A stretch of DNA of 64,000 nucleotides, taken from NCBI RefSeq assembly GCF_900343155.1, contig NZ_OUNG01000001.1, positions 62,001-126,000 on the forward strand, in the 5' to 3' direction. Origin of the DNA: Lactimicrobium massiliense. Its GTDB lineage: Bacteria > Bacillota_I > Bacilli_A > Erysipelotrichales > Erysipelotrichaceae. The notes beneath the pieces were generated by a model. The model saw nothing but the letters and a program-made list of their open reading frames with translations. It was not told the origin of the DNA and did no database searches. This document shows positions 8,634 to 18,964 of the stretch, piece after piece. The position numbers were made by a program, and so were the translations under genes. Each line of letters opens with the position of its first letter. Position 1 is the stretch's first letter.

Positions 8634-9383
8634 TCACTTTGCTTTGCCCTGCTGGGCAACTGCGTTCATCTTGGCTTCGACTTCGCTTTGATCACCAAGA
8701 TAGAAATGCTTTTGAACATGGAAATGATCATCAAATTCATAGACAAGCGGAACACCGGTTGGAATGTTCACACCAGCGATATCATCGTCTGAGATCTGAT
8801 CGAAGTATTTGACCAATGCCCGCAGCGAATTGCCATGGGCTGCAATCAATACCTTTCTGCCAGCCAGAATCTGCGGTTTGATTTCAGATTCAAAGTACGG
8901 CACAACGCGCTGGATCGTAATGGCCAGAGACTCAGTCTGGGGAAGCAGTGAAGGATCAATGCCGGCATACATCTTCTGCAGTGCAGGACTGCGGGGATCA
9001 TCCTTTTCCAGAGCCGGCGGGCATACGGCAAAGGAGCGCCGCCAGATCTTGACCTGCTGTTCGCCATACTTTTCAGCAGTTTCTGCTTTATTCAGCCCCT
9101 GCAGAGCACCATAATGGCGCTCATTCAGCCGCCACGACTTGTGTTCCTCAATCCAGTTCAGATCCATTTCATCCAGAATGTGGTGGAGTGTATGAATTGC
9201 TCTTTTTAAATAAGAAGTATAGGCAAGATCGAAGTCATAGCCGGCATCTTTCAGCAGCTGTCCTGCCTTGATCGCTTCTTTATGGCCGTTTTCACTCAGG
9301 TCAACATCTGTCCATCCGGTAAACAGGTTCAGCTTATTCCATTCACTCTCACCATGTCTGACAAGTACAAGGCGGTACATCAT
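8634..9383 (-). CDS. gpmA: 2,3-bisphosphoglycerate-dependent phosphoglycerate mutase
   Basis: A 249-residue enzyme of normal length that interconverts 3- and 2-phosphoglycerate in glycolysis. The phosphohistidine motif [10 protein letters not shown] is at residues 7-16; the second catalytic histidine is in [10 protein letters not shown], and the acid in RLNERHYG is present. The start is set by overlap: the ATG at 9383 shares bases with the flavodoxin TGA (ATGA), with GGCGGAAAG upstream, so the two genes are translationally coupled. The pairing of a glycolytic enzyme with flavodoxin suggests expression under iron limitation through the operator at 9847-9862. Confidence 0.93.
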   Translation of the reverse strand: MMYRLVLVRHGESEWNKLNLFTGWTDVDLSENGHKEAIKAGQLLKDAGYDFDLAYTSYLKRAIHTLHHILDEMDLNWIEEHKSWRLNERHYGALQGLNKAETAEKYGEQQVKIWRRSFAVCPPALEKDDPRSPALQKMYAGIDPSLLPQTESLAITIQRVVPYFESEIKPQILAGRKVLIAAHGNSLRALVKYFDQISDDDIAGVNIPTGVPLVYEFDDHFHVQKHFYLGDQSEVEAKMNAVAQQGKAK

Positions 9384-9805
9384 GCGGCCAGCTTTCCGCC
9401 AAGTTCTTTGCATGCCTCAAGTGCGGCATCATCCGGCTCATTCAGGCATGTAATGCCAGCTTCCACAAGCTGGGCACCATCTCCCTGTACACGTGACTCC
9501 CAGTCATGCATCCAGGTCTGATCACCCCAGCCATAGGAGCCAAACAGACCGACCTTCTTGCCAGAGAGACTTCCTTCTACGCTGGCAAACATCGGATCAA
9601 AGCTGCCTTCCTCCAGGTTTTCAGAACCCATTGCCGGGCATCCGAAGGCAAATGCATCATAATTGCTGACATCATTTGCAGAGAAGCTGTCACTGAAGAT
9701 GACATCTGCTTCTGAACCTGCTGCCTTGACACCTTCGGCAACAGCCTCTGCCATCTTCTGGGTATTGCCCGTTCCGGACCAATATACAACTGCAATTTTA
9801 GACAT
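9380..9805 (-). CDS. flavodoxin
   Basis: A 141-residue short-chain flavodoxin. The FMN phosphate loop is WSGTGNTQ at about residues 9-16, following the first strand KIAVVY; the flavin-contacting loops ACP-type (GCPAMGSE) and GSYGWGD are present. It replaces ferredoxin as a low-potential one-electron carrier when iron is short. The ATG at 9805 has AGAGGAAATTGAA directly upstream; an in-frame ATG seven codons earlier has no comparable site. A palindromic GTTAG-N6-CTAAC operator lies about 40 bases upstream and fits iron control. Confidence 0.92.
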   Translation of the reverse strand: MSKIAVVYWSGTGNTQKMAEAVAEGVKAAGSEADVIFSDSFSANDVSNYDAFAFGCPAMGSENLEEGSFDPMFASVEGSLSGKKVGLFGSYGWGDQTWMHDWESRVQGDGAQLVEAGITCLNEPDDAALEACKELGGKLAA

Positions 9806-9846
9806 TTCAATTTCCTCTACTTTCATTTTCCTTTTCAGGATGTAAG

Positions 9847-9862
9847 GTTAGTATATACTAAC
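9847..9862 (-). promoter_or_regulatory. GTTAG-N6-CTAAC operator at the flavodoxin promoter
   Basis: GTTAGTATATACTAAC is a perfect 16-bp palindrome. On the minus strand TATACT within it could serve as the -10 box, with TTCAAT about 16 bases upstream, so a bound repressor would block the polymerase. It matches the feo-promoter sites at 12574 and 12599 in layout. Confidence 0.6.
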
Positions 9863-9874
9863 TTATATGGAATT

Positions 9875-9901
9875 GAAAAGCAGCATGCTCAGCTGCTTTT
9901 C
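9875..9901 (-). terminator. hairpin terminator after feoB
   Basis: GAAAAGCAGC (9892-9901 on the minus strand) pairs with GCTGCTTTTC (9875-9884) in a 10-bp perfect stem. The T-tract is part of the stem arm rather than a long tail, so efficiency is uncertain. Confidence 0.6.
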
Positions 9902-9914
9902 AAAATTTTTGATT

Positions 9915-12077
9915 TTACGCTGCTTCTTCAGCAACTGTCTTGGTTCTTGCACGGTGCTCATAATCTGGTCTGAGAAGCAGATACAGATAGATGCAGAGTA
10001 CAATCACTGCGGCAATGGTTCCGGCACCGAAGGCAACTTCGCCAACCATCAGGCCGCCAAGTTGGTAAACCATCAGGGAAATGCAGTATGCATTCAGATT
10101 CTGTACCAGGATGGCAAACCAGAACCAGCGTTTGTTGTTCATTTCCTTTGCCATTGTAGAGATGGCTGCCAGACATGGAGAGTCAAAGCAGTTGAATACC
10201 AGGAAGGATACAGCTGCAATTCCTGTCGGGAAGAATGCCGCAAATGCCTGATGCATGGATACGGTATATTCTTCTACATCGCCAAGGCCTGCCAGCACGC
10301 CCATTGTGGAGACGATGCCTTCCTTGGCAACGAATCCGGAGATGGAGGAAGCAACTGCCTGCCATGTACCAAATCCCAGAGGGACGAAGATCCATGCAAT
10401 GGCACGGCCGATATAGGCAAGGAAGGAAGCTTCGGTATCAACAAGTCCGAAGACACCGTTCTGGATGCCGAAGGAAGCAAGGAACCACATCACTGCACAG
10501 CAAAGGAACAGGATGGTGCCGGCTTTCTTGAGGAATGCCCAGGATCTTTCCCAGACATGCATCAGAACACCTTTGAGACTCGGGATATGGTAAGCCGGCA
10601 GCTCCATGACAAACGGTGCCGGATCACCTGCAAACATCTTTGACTTCTTCATGATGATGCACATGATGACAACAACGCCAATGCCGGCGAAGTACATCAC
10701 CGGAGCAAACCACCATGTGCCTCCCATCAGATAGCCGGCGATCATGGCAATGACCGGAAGCTTAGCACCGCATGGGATAGAAGTAGTTGTGATCATCGTC
10801 ATGCGGCGGTCTTTCTCGTTTTCAATGGTACGGGTAGCCATGATGCCAGGCACGCCGCAGCCAGAGGAAATCAGGAATGGAATGAAGCTCTTGCCAGACA
10901 GGCCGAATCTTCTGAAGATACGGTCCATGATGAAGGCAACACGGGACATATATCCACAGTCTTCCAGAACAGACAGGAAGAAGAAGACACACATCATCTG
11001 CGGCAGGAAACCGATCGGTGCTGCCAGGCCGCCGATGATGCCATCAACAACCAGTGATACCAGCCAGTCAGAGCAGCCTGCATTCTGCATCAGGGTCTGT
11101 ACGCCTGGCTGAATGATGCCGCCAAATAATGTATCGTTGACCCAGTCTGTCATCCACTGGCCAATACCGGATACAGCAATCAGATATGTCAGTGTCATGA
11201 TCACAGCAAAGATCGGCAGAGCCAGCCAGCGGTTTGTCACAACCTGATCGATGCGGTCAGACACAGACATCTGTCCGGCATGTTTCTTTCTGTAGATGCC
11301 TTTCAGCAAAGAAGCAATATATTCGTACTTCTCATTTGTAATGATGGATTCCGCATCATCATCCAGAGATGTCTCCACGGCTCTGGTTGTTTCCTCAGCT
11401 GTCTTCTTTTCTGCACCAGTCAGGGTAAGCTGGGCCATGACCTTTTCATCACGCTCAAATACTTTGACTGCATACCAGCGGCGCTGGGATTCATCTGTAT
11501 TGGAAAGCACCTTTGTTTCAATCGTATGCAGAGCCTGCTCCACATCACTGCTGTATGTCATCTTGAGCGGCAGTGTATGTTCTCTGGCCGCCTTGATGGC
11601 AAGCTGGGCGGCATCCATGATGCCCTCCTGGTGCAGAGCGGAAATTTCAATCACTCTGCAGCCAAGCTTTCTGCTCAGTCCCTTGAAGTCAATATCATCA
11701 CCGTTCTTGCGGACAAGATCCATCATGTTTACGGCGATCACCATCGGAATGCCTGTTTCCGCAAGCTGGGTTGTCAGATACAGGTTTCTCTCCAGGTTTA
11801 TGCCATCGATGATATTCAGAATGACATCCGGCTTATCCTTGACCAGGTAGTTTCTGGATACCACCTCTTCCAATGTATATGGTGACAGTGAATAAATACC
11901 CGGAAGGTCCTGAATGATAACATCTTCATGTTTCTTCAGTCTGCCTTCCTTTTTTTCAACCGTGACACCTGGCCAGTTGCCGACATACTGGTTGGAACCT
12001 GTCAGGGCATTGAACAACGTTGTCTTGCCGCAGTTCGGGTTGCCAGCCAGTGCAATCCTGATTTTCTCTTCTGCCAT
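9915..12077 (-). CDS. feoB: ferrous iron transporter FeoB
   Basis: A 720-residue FeoB of normal length. The N-terminal G domain shows G1 GNPNCGKT (12-19), G3 DLPG (about 57-60) and G4 NMMD (about 118-121); a helical spacer to about residue 270 is followed by the polytopic permease with two Gate-type segments, including SSGCGVPGIMATRTI and GAKLPVIAM. It imports Fe2+ across the cytoplasmic membrane, driven or gated by GTP hydrolysis. It is the last gene of feoA-feoA-feoB, with only 21 bases to the preceding feoA. Control is likely by the two operators at 12574-12614. The C-terminus is basic and short, without a FeoC-like extension. Confidence 0.95.
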   Translation of the reverse strand: MAEEKIRIALAGNPNCGKTTLFNALTGSNQYVGNWPGVTVEKKEGRLKKHEDVIIQDLPGIYSLSPYTLEEVVSRNYLVKDKPDVILNIIDGINLERNLYLTTQLAETGIPMVIAVNMMDLVRKNGDDIDFKGLSRKLGCRVIEISALHQEGIMDAAQLAIKAAREHTLPLKMTYSSDVEQALHTIETKVLSNTDESQRRWYAVKVFERDEKVMAQLTLTGAEKKTAEETTRAVETSLDDDAESIITNEKYEYIASLLKGIYRKKHAGQMSVSDRIDQVVTNRWLALPIFAVIMTLTYLIAVSGIGQWMTDWVNDTLFGGIIQPGVQTLMQNAGCSDWLVSLVVDGIIGGLAAPIGFLPQMMCVFFFLSVLEDCGYMSRVAFIMDRIFRRFGLSGKSFIPFLISSGCGVPGIMATRTIENEKDRRMTMITTTSIPCGAKLPVIAMIAGYLMGGTWWFAPVMYFAGIGVVVIMCIIMKKSKMFAGDPAPFVMELPAYHIPSLKGVLMHVWERSWAFLKKAGTILFLCCAVMWFLASFGIQNGVFGLVDTEASFLAYIGRAIAWIFVPLGFGTWQAVASSISGFVAKEGIVSTMGVLAGLGDVEEYTVSMHQAFAAFFPTGIAAVSFLVFNCFDSPCLAAISTMAKEMNNKRWFWFAILVQNLNAYCISLMVYQLGGLMVGEVAFGAGTIAAVIVLCIYLYLLLRPDYEHRARTKTVAEEAA

Positions 12078-12098
12078 TTTTTCTGTCTCCCCTGTTCT

Positions 12099-12320
12099 TT
12101 ATGCAACTTCGATCTGTTTGGCATCCTCTTTGCGGATGGAAAGCTCATAGCCGCGCACCGTCACTTCAATCGGATCGCCAAGCGGTGCTACCTTGCGGAT
12201 AAACACCTGTACGCCCTTGGTAATGCCCATATCCATAATCCGGCGCTTCACAGCCCCTTCACCATGAAGCTTTACAACCGTAACCGTAGATCCAATCTTT
12301 GCCTCTTTTAATGTCATCAT
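12099..12320 (-). CDS. feoA: FeoA protein, second copy
   Basis: A 73-residue FeoA (SH3-like fold) with the family pattern GSTVTVVKL at the start and RIMDMGITKG in the middle, followed by VRGYELSIRKEDAKQIEV at the end. FeoA proteins bind FeoB and are needed for Fe2+ uptake. AAGGGAAAT precedes the ATG. It lies 10 bases after the other feoA and 21 bases before feoB. Confidence 0.9.
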   Translation of the reverse strand: MMTLKEAKIGSTVTVVKLHGEGAVKRRIMDMGITKGVQVFIRKVAPLGDPIEVTVRGYELSIRKEDAKQIEVA

Positions 12321-12330
12321 ATTTCCCTTT

Positions 12331-12543
12331 CTATACCATGATTTTCAGAGCCATGCTCTCACCAATGGCAATCCGTGCATTCTTTACATTCACAATCAGA
12401 CTGCCATTCAGCCGTGACACCACCGTCACCGGTGTGCCCTCCACAAAGCCCATATCAGCAAGATGCTGACGCATCTGGGCGTTGCCATTCACTTTCTTTA
12501 CCGTGTGATCCATGCCAGGATCCGCAAATGCCAAAGGCATCAT
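12331..12543 (-). CDS. feoA: FeoA protein, first copy
   Basis: A 70-residue FeoA-like protein: TVKKVNGNAQMRQHLADMGF, then GTPVTVVSRLNGSLIVNVKN and ARIAIGESMALKIMV. It is clearly diverged from the second copy, so the two probably occupy different positions on FeoB or one has a regulatory role; both together resemble the two-FeoA Feo systems of many Bacillota. AAAGGGG lies five bases before the ATG at 12543; a GTG two codons earlier overlaps the ribosome binding site and is less likely. Confidence 0.88.
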   Translation of the reverse strand: MMPLAFADPGMDHTVKKVNGNAQMRQHLADMGFVEGTPVTVVSRLNGSLIVNVKNARIAIGESMALKIMV

Positions 12544-12573
12544 ATACACCCCTTTCCAAAGCTGATATCACCA

Positions 12574-12626
12574 GTTAGAAACATCTAACACACATGTAGT
12601 TTACGCTAACTAACATATGATGTCAA
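12574..12626 (-). promoter_or_regulatory. feo promoter with two operators
   Basis: On the minus strand TTGACA (12621-12626), 17 bases, TAAACT (12598-12603). A GTTAG-N6-TAAAC palindrome variant (12599-12614) overlaps the spacer and -10, and a perfect GTTAG-N6-CTAAC (12574-12589) lies just downstream of the expected start. Repression by a DtxR/IdeR-like metal sensor with Fe2+ is the simplest reading; no such regulator is in the window. Confidence 0.7.
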
Positions 12627-12685
12627 ACTTTATATCTGAATTTCAGGCATCTGACTTGCTTTTGATTTTGTAATCTGCTAGGCAG

Positions 12686-12710
12686 AAAAAAACCTCCTGC
12701 AAGAGGAGGT
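12686..12710 (-). terminator. terminator of the FAD oxidoreductase
   Basis: ACCTCCT (12704-12710 minus strand) pairs with AGGAGGT (12692-12698), then seven T on the minus strand (12686-12692). Confidence 0.88.
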
Positions 12711-12732
12711 CAATCAATTCTCATTCTGCACT

Positions 12733-14112
12733 TCAGTGCTTTGCACCTATGATATCTGCAACAGCCAGGCCATTGGCAGCAGCCTGTGCAAGGCTTCTTG
12801 TAAAGCCGGCACCATCGCCTAATGCATAGATTTCGTCTGTTCCTTCCAGCATGAAGTCTTTGGCATGCGGACGGGCACTGTAGTATTTGCATTCCACGCC
12901 ATACAGCAGAGTATCGTAGTTAGCTGTACCTGGTGCCACTTTATCCAGGGCATGCAGGGTTTCCACGATATTATCCAGCTGCCGTTTCGGCATGCACAGT
13001 GACAGATCACCAGGCACGGCATCAAGGGTTGGCTTGACGCTGCTCTTGGAAAGGCGGACAGCAGTTGTGCGCTGTCCCTTCTCCAGATCGCCCAGGCGCT
13101 GTACCAGAACATAGCCGCCGGAGATCTTATTTGCCAGTGCAGCAATATCACGGGCATAGGCAACCGGCTCATTGAACGGTTCCGTGAAATACGTGCTGGA
13201 AAGCAGTGCAAAGTTGGAGTTATTGCTCTGCTTCGCCTTGTCTTTGTAGCTGTGGCCATTGACAGTCAGAACACCATCACTGTTTTCAGTGACCACATAG
13301 CCTCTTTCATTGAAGCAGAACATGCGGGTTGTATCTCCATAGTGGCCGGATTTGTACAGGATCTTCGGCTCATAGATCCGCTTGGAGAATGCTTCCCAGA
13401 TTTCATATGGCAGCTCGACACGTACACCGATATCCACCTGGTTGTTTGTGCAGGCAACATGATTGTCTTCACACCACTTCTGGAACATGCGGTTGCCGAT
13501 TCTGCCTACGGCAAAGACAACCGTCTTTCCTTTGACGTGTTTTTCCTTCCCCCTCTGGGTAAAGATGACATCATGGCTTTCTTTATCCACGTCACTGACC
13601 ACAGCCTCGGTTTCAATATCCACATGGCCATCCATGGAATGAATCAGTTTGAGCATCGTGCCATAGTTGGCATCAGTGCCAAGATGCTTGACTTCTGCCT
13701 GCTGCATATGCAGGTCATGCTGGAGACACAGTGCCTTCAGCTGATTGTCAGGATGGTAGACTTCCTTGTCTGCGCCATAGCGCACCAGAATCTCATCTGC
13801 CTGACGGATGTATTTCATGACATCCTCAGCCTTCATGACATCCGGCAGCCAGCCGCCGTATTCGGTCGTGATGTTGTACTTGCCATCCGAGAATGCACCA
13901 GCACCTGCCATACCTTCCATGATGGCACACGGATTGCACTTGATGCACTTTTCAACCTTACCGGCCAGAATCGGGCAGCTTCTGTTTTCAAGCTTTCTGC
14001 CTCTTTCCAGAATCAGCACGCTCAGCTGCGGACTTTTCTCCATCAGACGGTAGGCGCACATCAGGCCGCCGATACCGCCGCCGACAATGACAACATCATA
14101 AATATCTTTCAT
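12733..14112 (-). CDS. FAD-dependent oxidoreductase (COG2509 type)
   Basis: About 459 residues with an N-terminal Rossmann motif VVIVGGGIGG and a family-typical four-cysteine stretch (SCPILAGKVEKCIKC and NPC) leading into a GAGAFSDGKYN motif; the C-terminal FAD motif is YALGDGAGF. The family is annotated only as FAD-dependent dehydrogenase and its substrate is unknown. The start is ambiguous: a TTG at 14118 is six bases from AGGAG, whereas the ATG at 14112 is twelve away. The gene precedes its own terminator and follows the GT2 gene by about 25 bases, so co-transcription with it is likely. Confidence 0.82.
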   Translation of the reverse strand: MKDIYDVVIVGGGIGGLMCAYRLMEKSPQLSVLILERGRKLENRSCPILAGKVEKCIKCNPCAIMEGMAGAGAFSDGKYNITTEYGGWLPDVMKAEDVMKYIRQADEILVRYGADKEVYHPDNQLKALCLQHDLHMQQAEVKHLGTDANYGTMLKLIHSMDGHVDIETEAVVSDVDKESHDVIFTQRGKEKHVKGKTVVFAVGRIGNRMFQKWCEDNHVACTNNQVDIGVRVELPYEIWEAFSKRIYEPKILYKSGHYGDTTRMFCFNERGYVVTENSDGVLTVNGHSYKDKAKQSNNSNFALLSSTYFTEPFNEPVAYARDIAALANKISGGYVLVQRLGDLEKGQRTTAVRLSKSSVKPTLDAVPGDLSLCMPKRQLDNIVETLHALDKVAPGTANYDTLLYGVECKYYSARPHAKDFMLEGTDEIYALGDGAGFTRSLAQAAANGLAVADIIGAKH

Positions 14113-14139
14113 CTTCAATATGTTCTCCTGTTACTCTCG

Positions 14140-15144
14140 TTATTTGATTTTTTTCTTTTTCAGCGCCATCATGCGCTCTCCTGCCTTTGACAGCATGACC
14201 TCATAGCGGACTCTTTCCTGGAATGGCACGCCTGCCTGGCGGGAACCCTCCCGGATCTTTGCGGCAAATGGTGCAAGCTCCTGCCGGAATACATCAAGAT
14301 CATCCACCAGCTGCAGCTTCCTCTCCATGGAAACATGCAGATCATCCAGGCGGGACATGATATCCAGATAGACACTGAACAACCGCCAGTAGAAAAGTTC
14401 TGGAATGTTGGAAATATGCTGAGACTGGGAAAGAATCATGCGGTAAGAGAAAATCTCACCTTTCAGCTGGGCAGCAATATCCTCTTCCCGTTCCAGTCTG
14501 CGCTTGCGGTAAACTGCCAGCGGTTCATCGGTATAGATGACTTTGGATGCGCGCAGCAGTGTCAGCCAGAACAGCATATGATCGGCATAGCTGATTTTCG
14601 AGGCAAAGCGGATTCCTTCTGCACAGCTGCGCTTATACAGCTTTGCCTGCGAGCGCGGATCCACCATGAAGAGATTTCTGAACTGTTCCGTATTGCGGTT
14701 GTATACCGTATCCTTCTGCAAGGTTGTCCGCTCACTCTGATAGCAGCAGTCATATACAGGACGCTTGCTATAGGAATACTGATCGATGCGTGCTCCAATG
14801 ACAAGATCTGCACCGGAGACATCTGCCATGCGGCACAGCTTTTCCACAGCTGTTTCCTTGAGTGTGTCATCAGGATCCAGAATCATGAAATATGGTGTCT
14901 CACAATTGCGGATACCCGTCTTGATGCTGGAACCATAGCCGCCATTGGGCTTGACAATAGCATGATACCGGGATGGGTTTTCAGCAACAAATGCATCAAT
15001 GCGCTCCTGGGAGGTATCCGTAGAGCCGTCATTAATCAGCAGAACCTGAAAATTCTGAATGGACTGGCGGCGCAGAGATTCAAAGCACTGGCCAAGATAG
15101 TTTTCTGCATTATAAACAGGCACGATGATGGTAGCTTCCTGCAT
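14140..15144 (-). CDS. GT2 family glycosyltransferase
   Basis: A 334-residue GT-A fold glycosyltransferase, cytoplasmic by sequence. The nucleotide-sugar site starts with TIIVPVYNAENYLGQC, followed by LLINDGSTDTS and the metal-binding DPDD (DxD equivalent). The C-terminal half is helical and rich in arginine and lysine. The ATG at 15144 has GGAGGATATAAAT upstream, which rejects the longer upstream frame. It follows the polytopic gene at 15207 and precedes the FAD oxidoreductase on the same strand. Acceptor and sugar are unknown; a role in cell-surface glycan assembly is inferred. Confidence 0.87.
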   Translation of the reverse strand: MQEATIIVPVYNAENYLGQCFESLRRQSIQNFQVLLINDGSTDTSQERIDAFVAENPSRYHAIVKPNGGYGSSIKTGIRNCETPYFMILDPDDTLKETAVEKLCRMADVSGADLVIGARIDQYSYSKRPVYDCCYQSERTTLQKDTVYNRNTEQFRNLFMVDPRSQAKLYKRSCAEGIRFASKISYADHMLFWLTLLRASKVIYTDEPLAVYRKRRLEREEDIAAQLKGEIFSYRMILSQSQHISNIPELFYWRLFSVYLDIMSRLDDLHVSMERKLQLVDDLDVFRQELAPFAAKIREGSRQAGVPFQERVRYEVMLSKAGERMMALKKKKIK

Positions 15145-15206
15145 ATTTATATCCTCCGATCTATTCGTATTATAGCATGCCTGGCTTTGTGAATGAGGCA
15201 TGCATG

Positions 15207-16802
15207 TCAGCTGTGTACATGACTGTCGTGGACGATGATCTTGACATCATCTTTGATGTAATCGGTATACAGGCCCTGAGGATGATCCAGCCAGGAGACA
15301 CCGTGTCCGATCAGTACAGAAGCAATCAGGCACAGTTCCAGAATCCACTGGCCTAACGGCTGCCATTCGAATGTATGGTAGATCGCAATAAAGAAAATCA
15401 GGTCTGTAAAAGGATTAAAGAGAATCTCAAAGCTGTCTCCGTAGACATCTGTACCGACCAGGCGGGCAATGACGCCCATGGTCAGAGGGTTCAGGAAGAT
15501 GATCAGCATCAGCAGCATCATGCTGCGAAGCTGCTGGTGCGGTTGCGTTTTGGCATGCAGCAGAAACAGCAGCAGTCCTCCCCAGCGGAATACGTCCAGT
15601 ACATATGTGGTGATACGGTGATCCAGGAACAGATAGCTGCGTACGGGCTCTTCACGCAGAAACTGTTTGTAGCTGGCAAGTGAAACCGGGATGGATGGAA
15701 AGAATATGGTCAGAAACAGATTGAGGGCCATTAAGGATACCGGGACAATGACATACAGAATGAGACTGCCATGGTCAAACATCCAGTCCTCTGCCCGCCA
15801 TAACAGCCTGCGCAGTTTCTTCTGATAGCGCAGGCGCAGAAACAGCATGCAGAGGATGATCAGGCCAAACCCTGCAAATGGATGTACGGAGCACAGCTGG
15901 AAGCATGCATAGATGATATGCGGCACGATCAACGTGGTGATATCAAACAGAGAACGTATTTTATGCTGTTTGAACAGCCATGCGGCCAGGCAGTACAGAA
16001 CCTGAAAACTGATGACGCCAAAGCCGGGCGAGACAAACATGCCGCCGGCCATATAGAACATGGAAATATACTTTTCCTGCTCATTGCCATCCTTGATCCA
16101 GCAGTACAGGTTCCATAACAGCAGAGCAATGAAAACCATGCGCCAGTTGGCACCGGATCCTGCCATGGCAAGCTGCCAGCCGCCAAATGCTGAATAGAAC
16201 AGTGCATAGACAACCAGTGTAAAGGAGAACCATGGGTTCTTGAGACGGAATGTCCGCATGATATTCAGGCATACCGCTGCAAAGATCAGGTGATAGAACA
16301 CACCTGAGAACATGATATTTTCAGCCGGGTCCATGCAGCGCAGCAGCACTGCCTGCAGTACCCGGTATCCCTGCAGAGGATACAGCGAATCATAGTAGCG
16401 GACAGAAAAAGAATTTGCATGAATCGATTTCAGAGCGCTGATCGCAGCATCCAGGTTGGCTGCTTTTGCAATCAGGATCACAAACAGAAGTGCAGATGCA
16501 AGAATTGCGATTGTATCACGCTGCCAGAACGTATGTAACGTATCTTTCCACTGCCATATTGTGACTGCAGCAGCTGCTGCAAGAGCAATGATGGTAATGA
16601 TACAGGCATAAAGAACGGGTGCATGAAAGACTGTGCATGGCATATAGAATACTTCCAGCACAGTAAAAAGCACAGCAGCCCCGGCTGGTGCTGCAAAGCC
16701 GCGCTTTTCTGTTTTCAGCAGTTTCAGAACGCCTGTGCCAAGGCCTTCACAAAGAATGGCAGCCAAAAGGCCGACCATTGCAGACAGCAGCAGATCTTTC
16801 AT
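15207..16802 (-). CDS. large polytopic membrane protein, possibly DUF6077/GT-C-like
   Basis: About 531 residues with a dozen or more hydrophobic segments spread over the whole length, aromatic-rich loops and a short polar C-terminus (KIIVHDSHVHS). The organisation resembles GT-C-type or DUF6077 membrane proteins found beside glycosyltransferases, but I see no catalytic motif I can name. Start choice: the ATG at 16802 is 13 bases from GAGGAG, and an in-frame TTG three codons earlier is closer (4-5 bases), so either could be used. A hairpin (16824-16851) lies in the 5' leader. It is 63 bases upstream of the GT2 gene. Confidence 0.65.
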   Translation of the reverse strand: MKDLLLSAMVGLLAAILCEGLGTGVLKLLKTEKRGFAAPAGAAVLFTVLEVFYMPCTVFHAPVLYACIITIIALAAAAAVTIWQWKDTLHTFWQRDTIAILASALLFVILIAKAANLDAAISALKSIHANSFSVRYYDSLYPLQGYRVLQAVLLRCMDPAENIMFSGVFYHLIFAAVCLNIMRTFRLKNPWFSFTLVVYALFYSAFGGWQLAMAGSGANWRMVFIALLLWNLYCWIKDGNEQEKYISMFYMAGGMFVSPGFGVISFQVLYCLAAWLFKQHKIRSLFDITTLIVPHIIYACFQLCSVHPFAGFGLIILCMLFLRLRYQKKLRRLLWRAEDWMFDHGSLILYVIVPVSLMALNLFLTIFFPSIPVSLASYKQFLREEPVRSYLFLDHRITTYVLDVFRWGGLLLFLLHAKTQPHQQLRSMMLLMLIIFLNPLTMGVIARLVGTDVYGDSFEILFNPFTDLIFFIAIYHTFEWQPLGQWILELCLIASVLIGHGVSWLDHPQGLYTDYIKDDVKIIVHDSHVHS

Positions 16803-16823
16803 AGCAATCAAACAGCTCCTCAG

Positions 16824-16851
16824 CGGCAGAAAAACATGGATTCTTCTGCCG
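16824..16851 (-). other. hairpin in the 5' leader of the polytopic gene
   Basis: CGGCAGAA and TTCTGCCG form a perfect 8-bp stem immediately upstream of the GAGGAG ribosome binding site. There is no T-run, so it is not a simple terminator. A role in mRNA stability or translation is possible. Confidence 0.4.
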
Positions 16852-16881
16852 TCCAAACAGTACTATTTTACATCAGGCATC

Positions 16882-16911
16882 AAAAAAAGGAACCCAATGC
16901 ATGAGTTCCTT
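16882..16911 (-). terminator. terminator of groESL
   Basis: On the minus strand AAGGAAC (16905-16911) pairs with GTTCCTT (16887-16893), ending in a run of T (16882-16888). Confidence 0.8.
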
Positions 16912-16939
16912 CTTCTGACCCTATCGATTCAATGCTGCA

Positions 16940-18574
<1,635 letters not shown>

Positions 18575-18581
18575 TTACGCT

Positions 18582-18872
18582 TTACTCAACTACAGCAAGA
18601 ATATCATCTGCACTGATCAGCAGATAATCCTTCTTGTTATCCTTTTCCTTCACTTCCGTGCCGGAATACTTCTTATAAATAACCTGCTGGCCAGCCTTGA
18701 GATCAATCGGTGTCAGCTTGCCATCTTCAACCTTGCCAGGTCCAACCGCAACAACAATGCCATGGCTCGGTTCATCCTTTGCTTCCTTTGTTGTCAGAAT
18801 GATACCACTTTCTGTCTTCTCTTCTTCTTTCACTTTTTCAAGCAAGACATAATCATGTAAAGGTCTAATCAT
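18582..18872 (-). CDS. groES: co-chaperonin GroES (Hsp10)
   Basis: A 96-residue GroES with the typical start IRPLHDYVLLEKVKEEEKTE, the mobile loop GIILTTKEAK and the C-terminal DYLLISADDILAVVE. The family's usual GGIVL-type loop is replaced here by SGIILTT, a common variant. AGGAGGTAACGT precedes the ATG. It is the lid of the GroEL chamber and is co-transcribed with groEL. Confidence 0.96.
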   Translation of the reverse strand: MIRPLHDYVLLEKVKEEEKTESGIILTTKEAKDEPSHGIVVAVGPGKVEDGKLTPIDLKAGQQVIYKKYSGTEVKEKDNKKDYLLISADDILAVVE

Positions 18873-18889
18873 ACGTTACCTCCTGTGCT

Positions 18890-18964
18890 TTAGCACTCAT
18901 ACTTTTTGATTGCTAACACCTGTTATTATAAGCACGACTGTCACTCTGTCAATATGAGTGCTAA
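18890..18964 (-). promoter_or_regulatory. groESL promoter with tandem CIRCE elements
   Basis: CIRCE 1 at 18890-18916 reads TTAGCACTC-N9-GATTGCTAA (one mismatch to TTAGCACTC-N9-GAGTGCTAA). CIRCE 2 at 18938-18964 keeps a perfect GAGTGCTAA half with a weaker CTGTCACTC half. The promoter on the minus strand, TTGACA-N16-TATAAT, has its -35 within CIRCE 2. The stop codon of the upstream PucR-type gene lies inside CIRCE 2. Confidence 0.9.
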
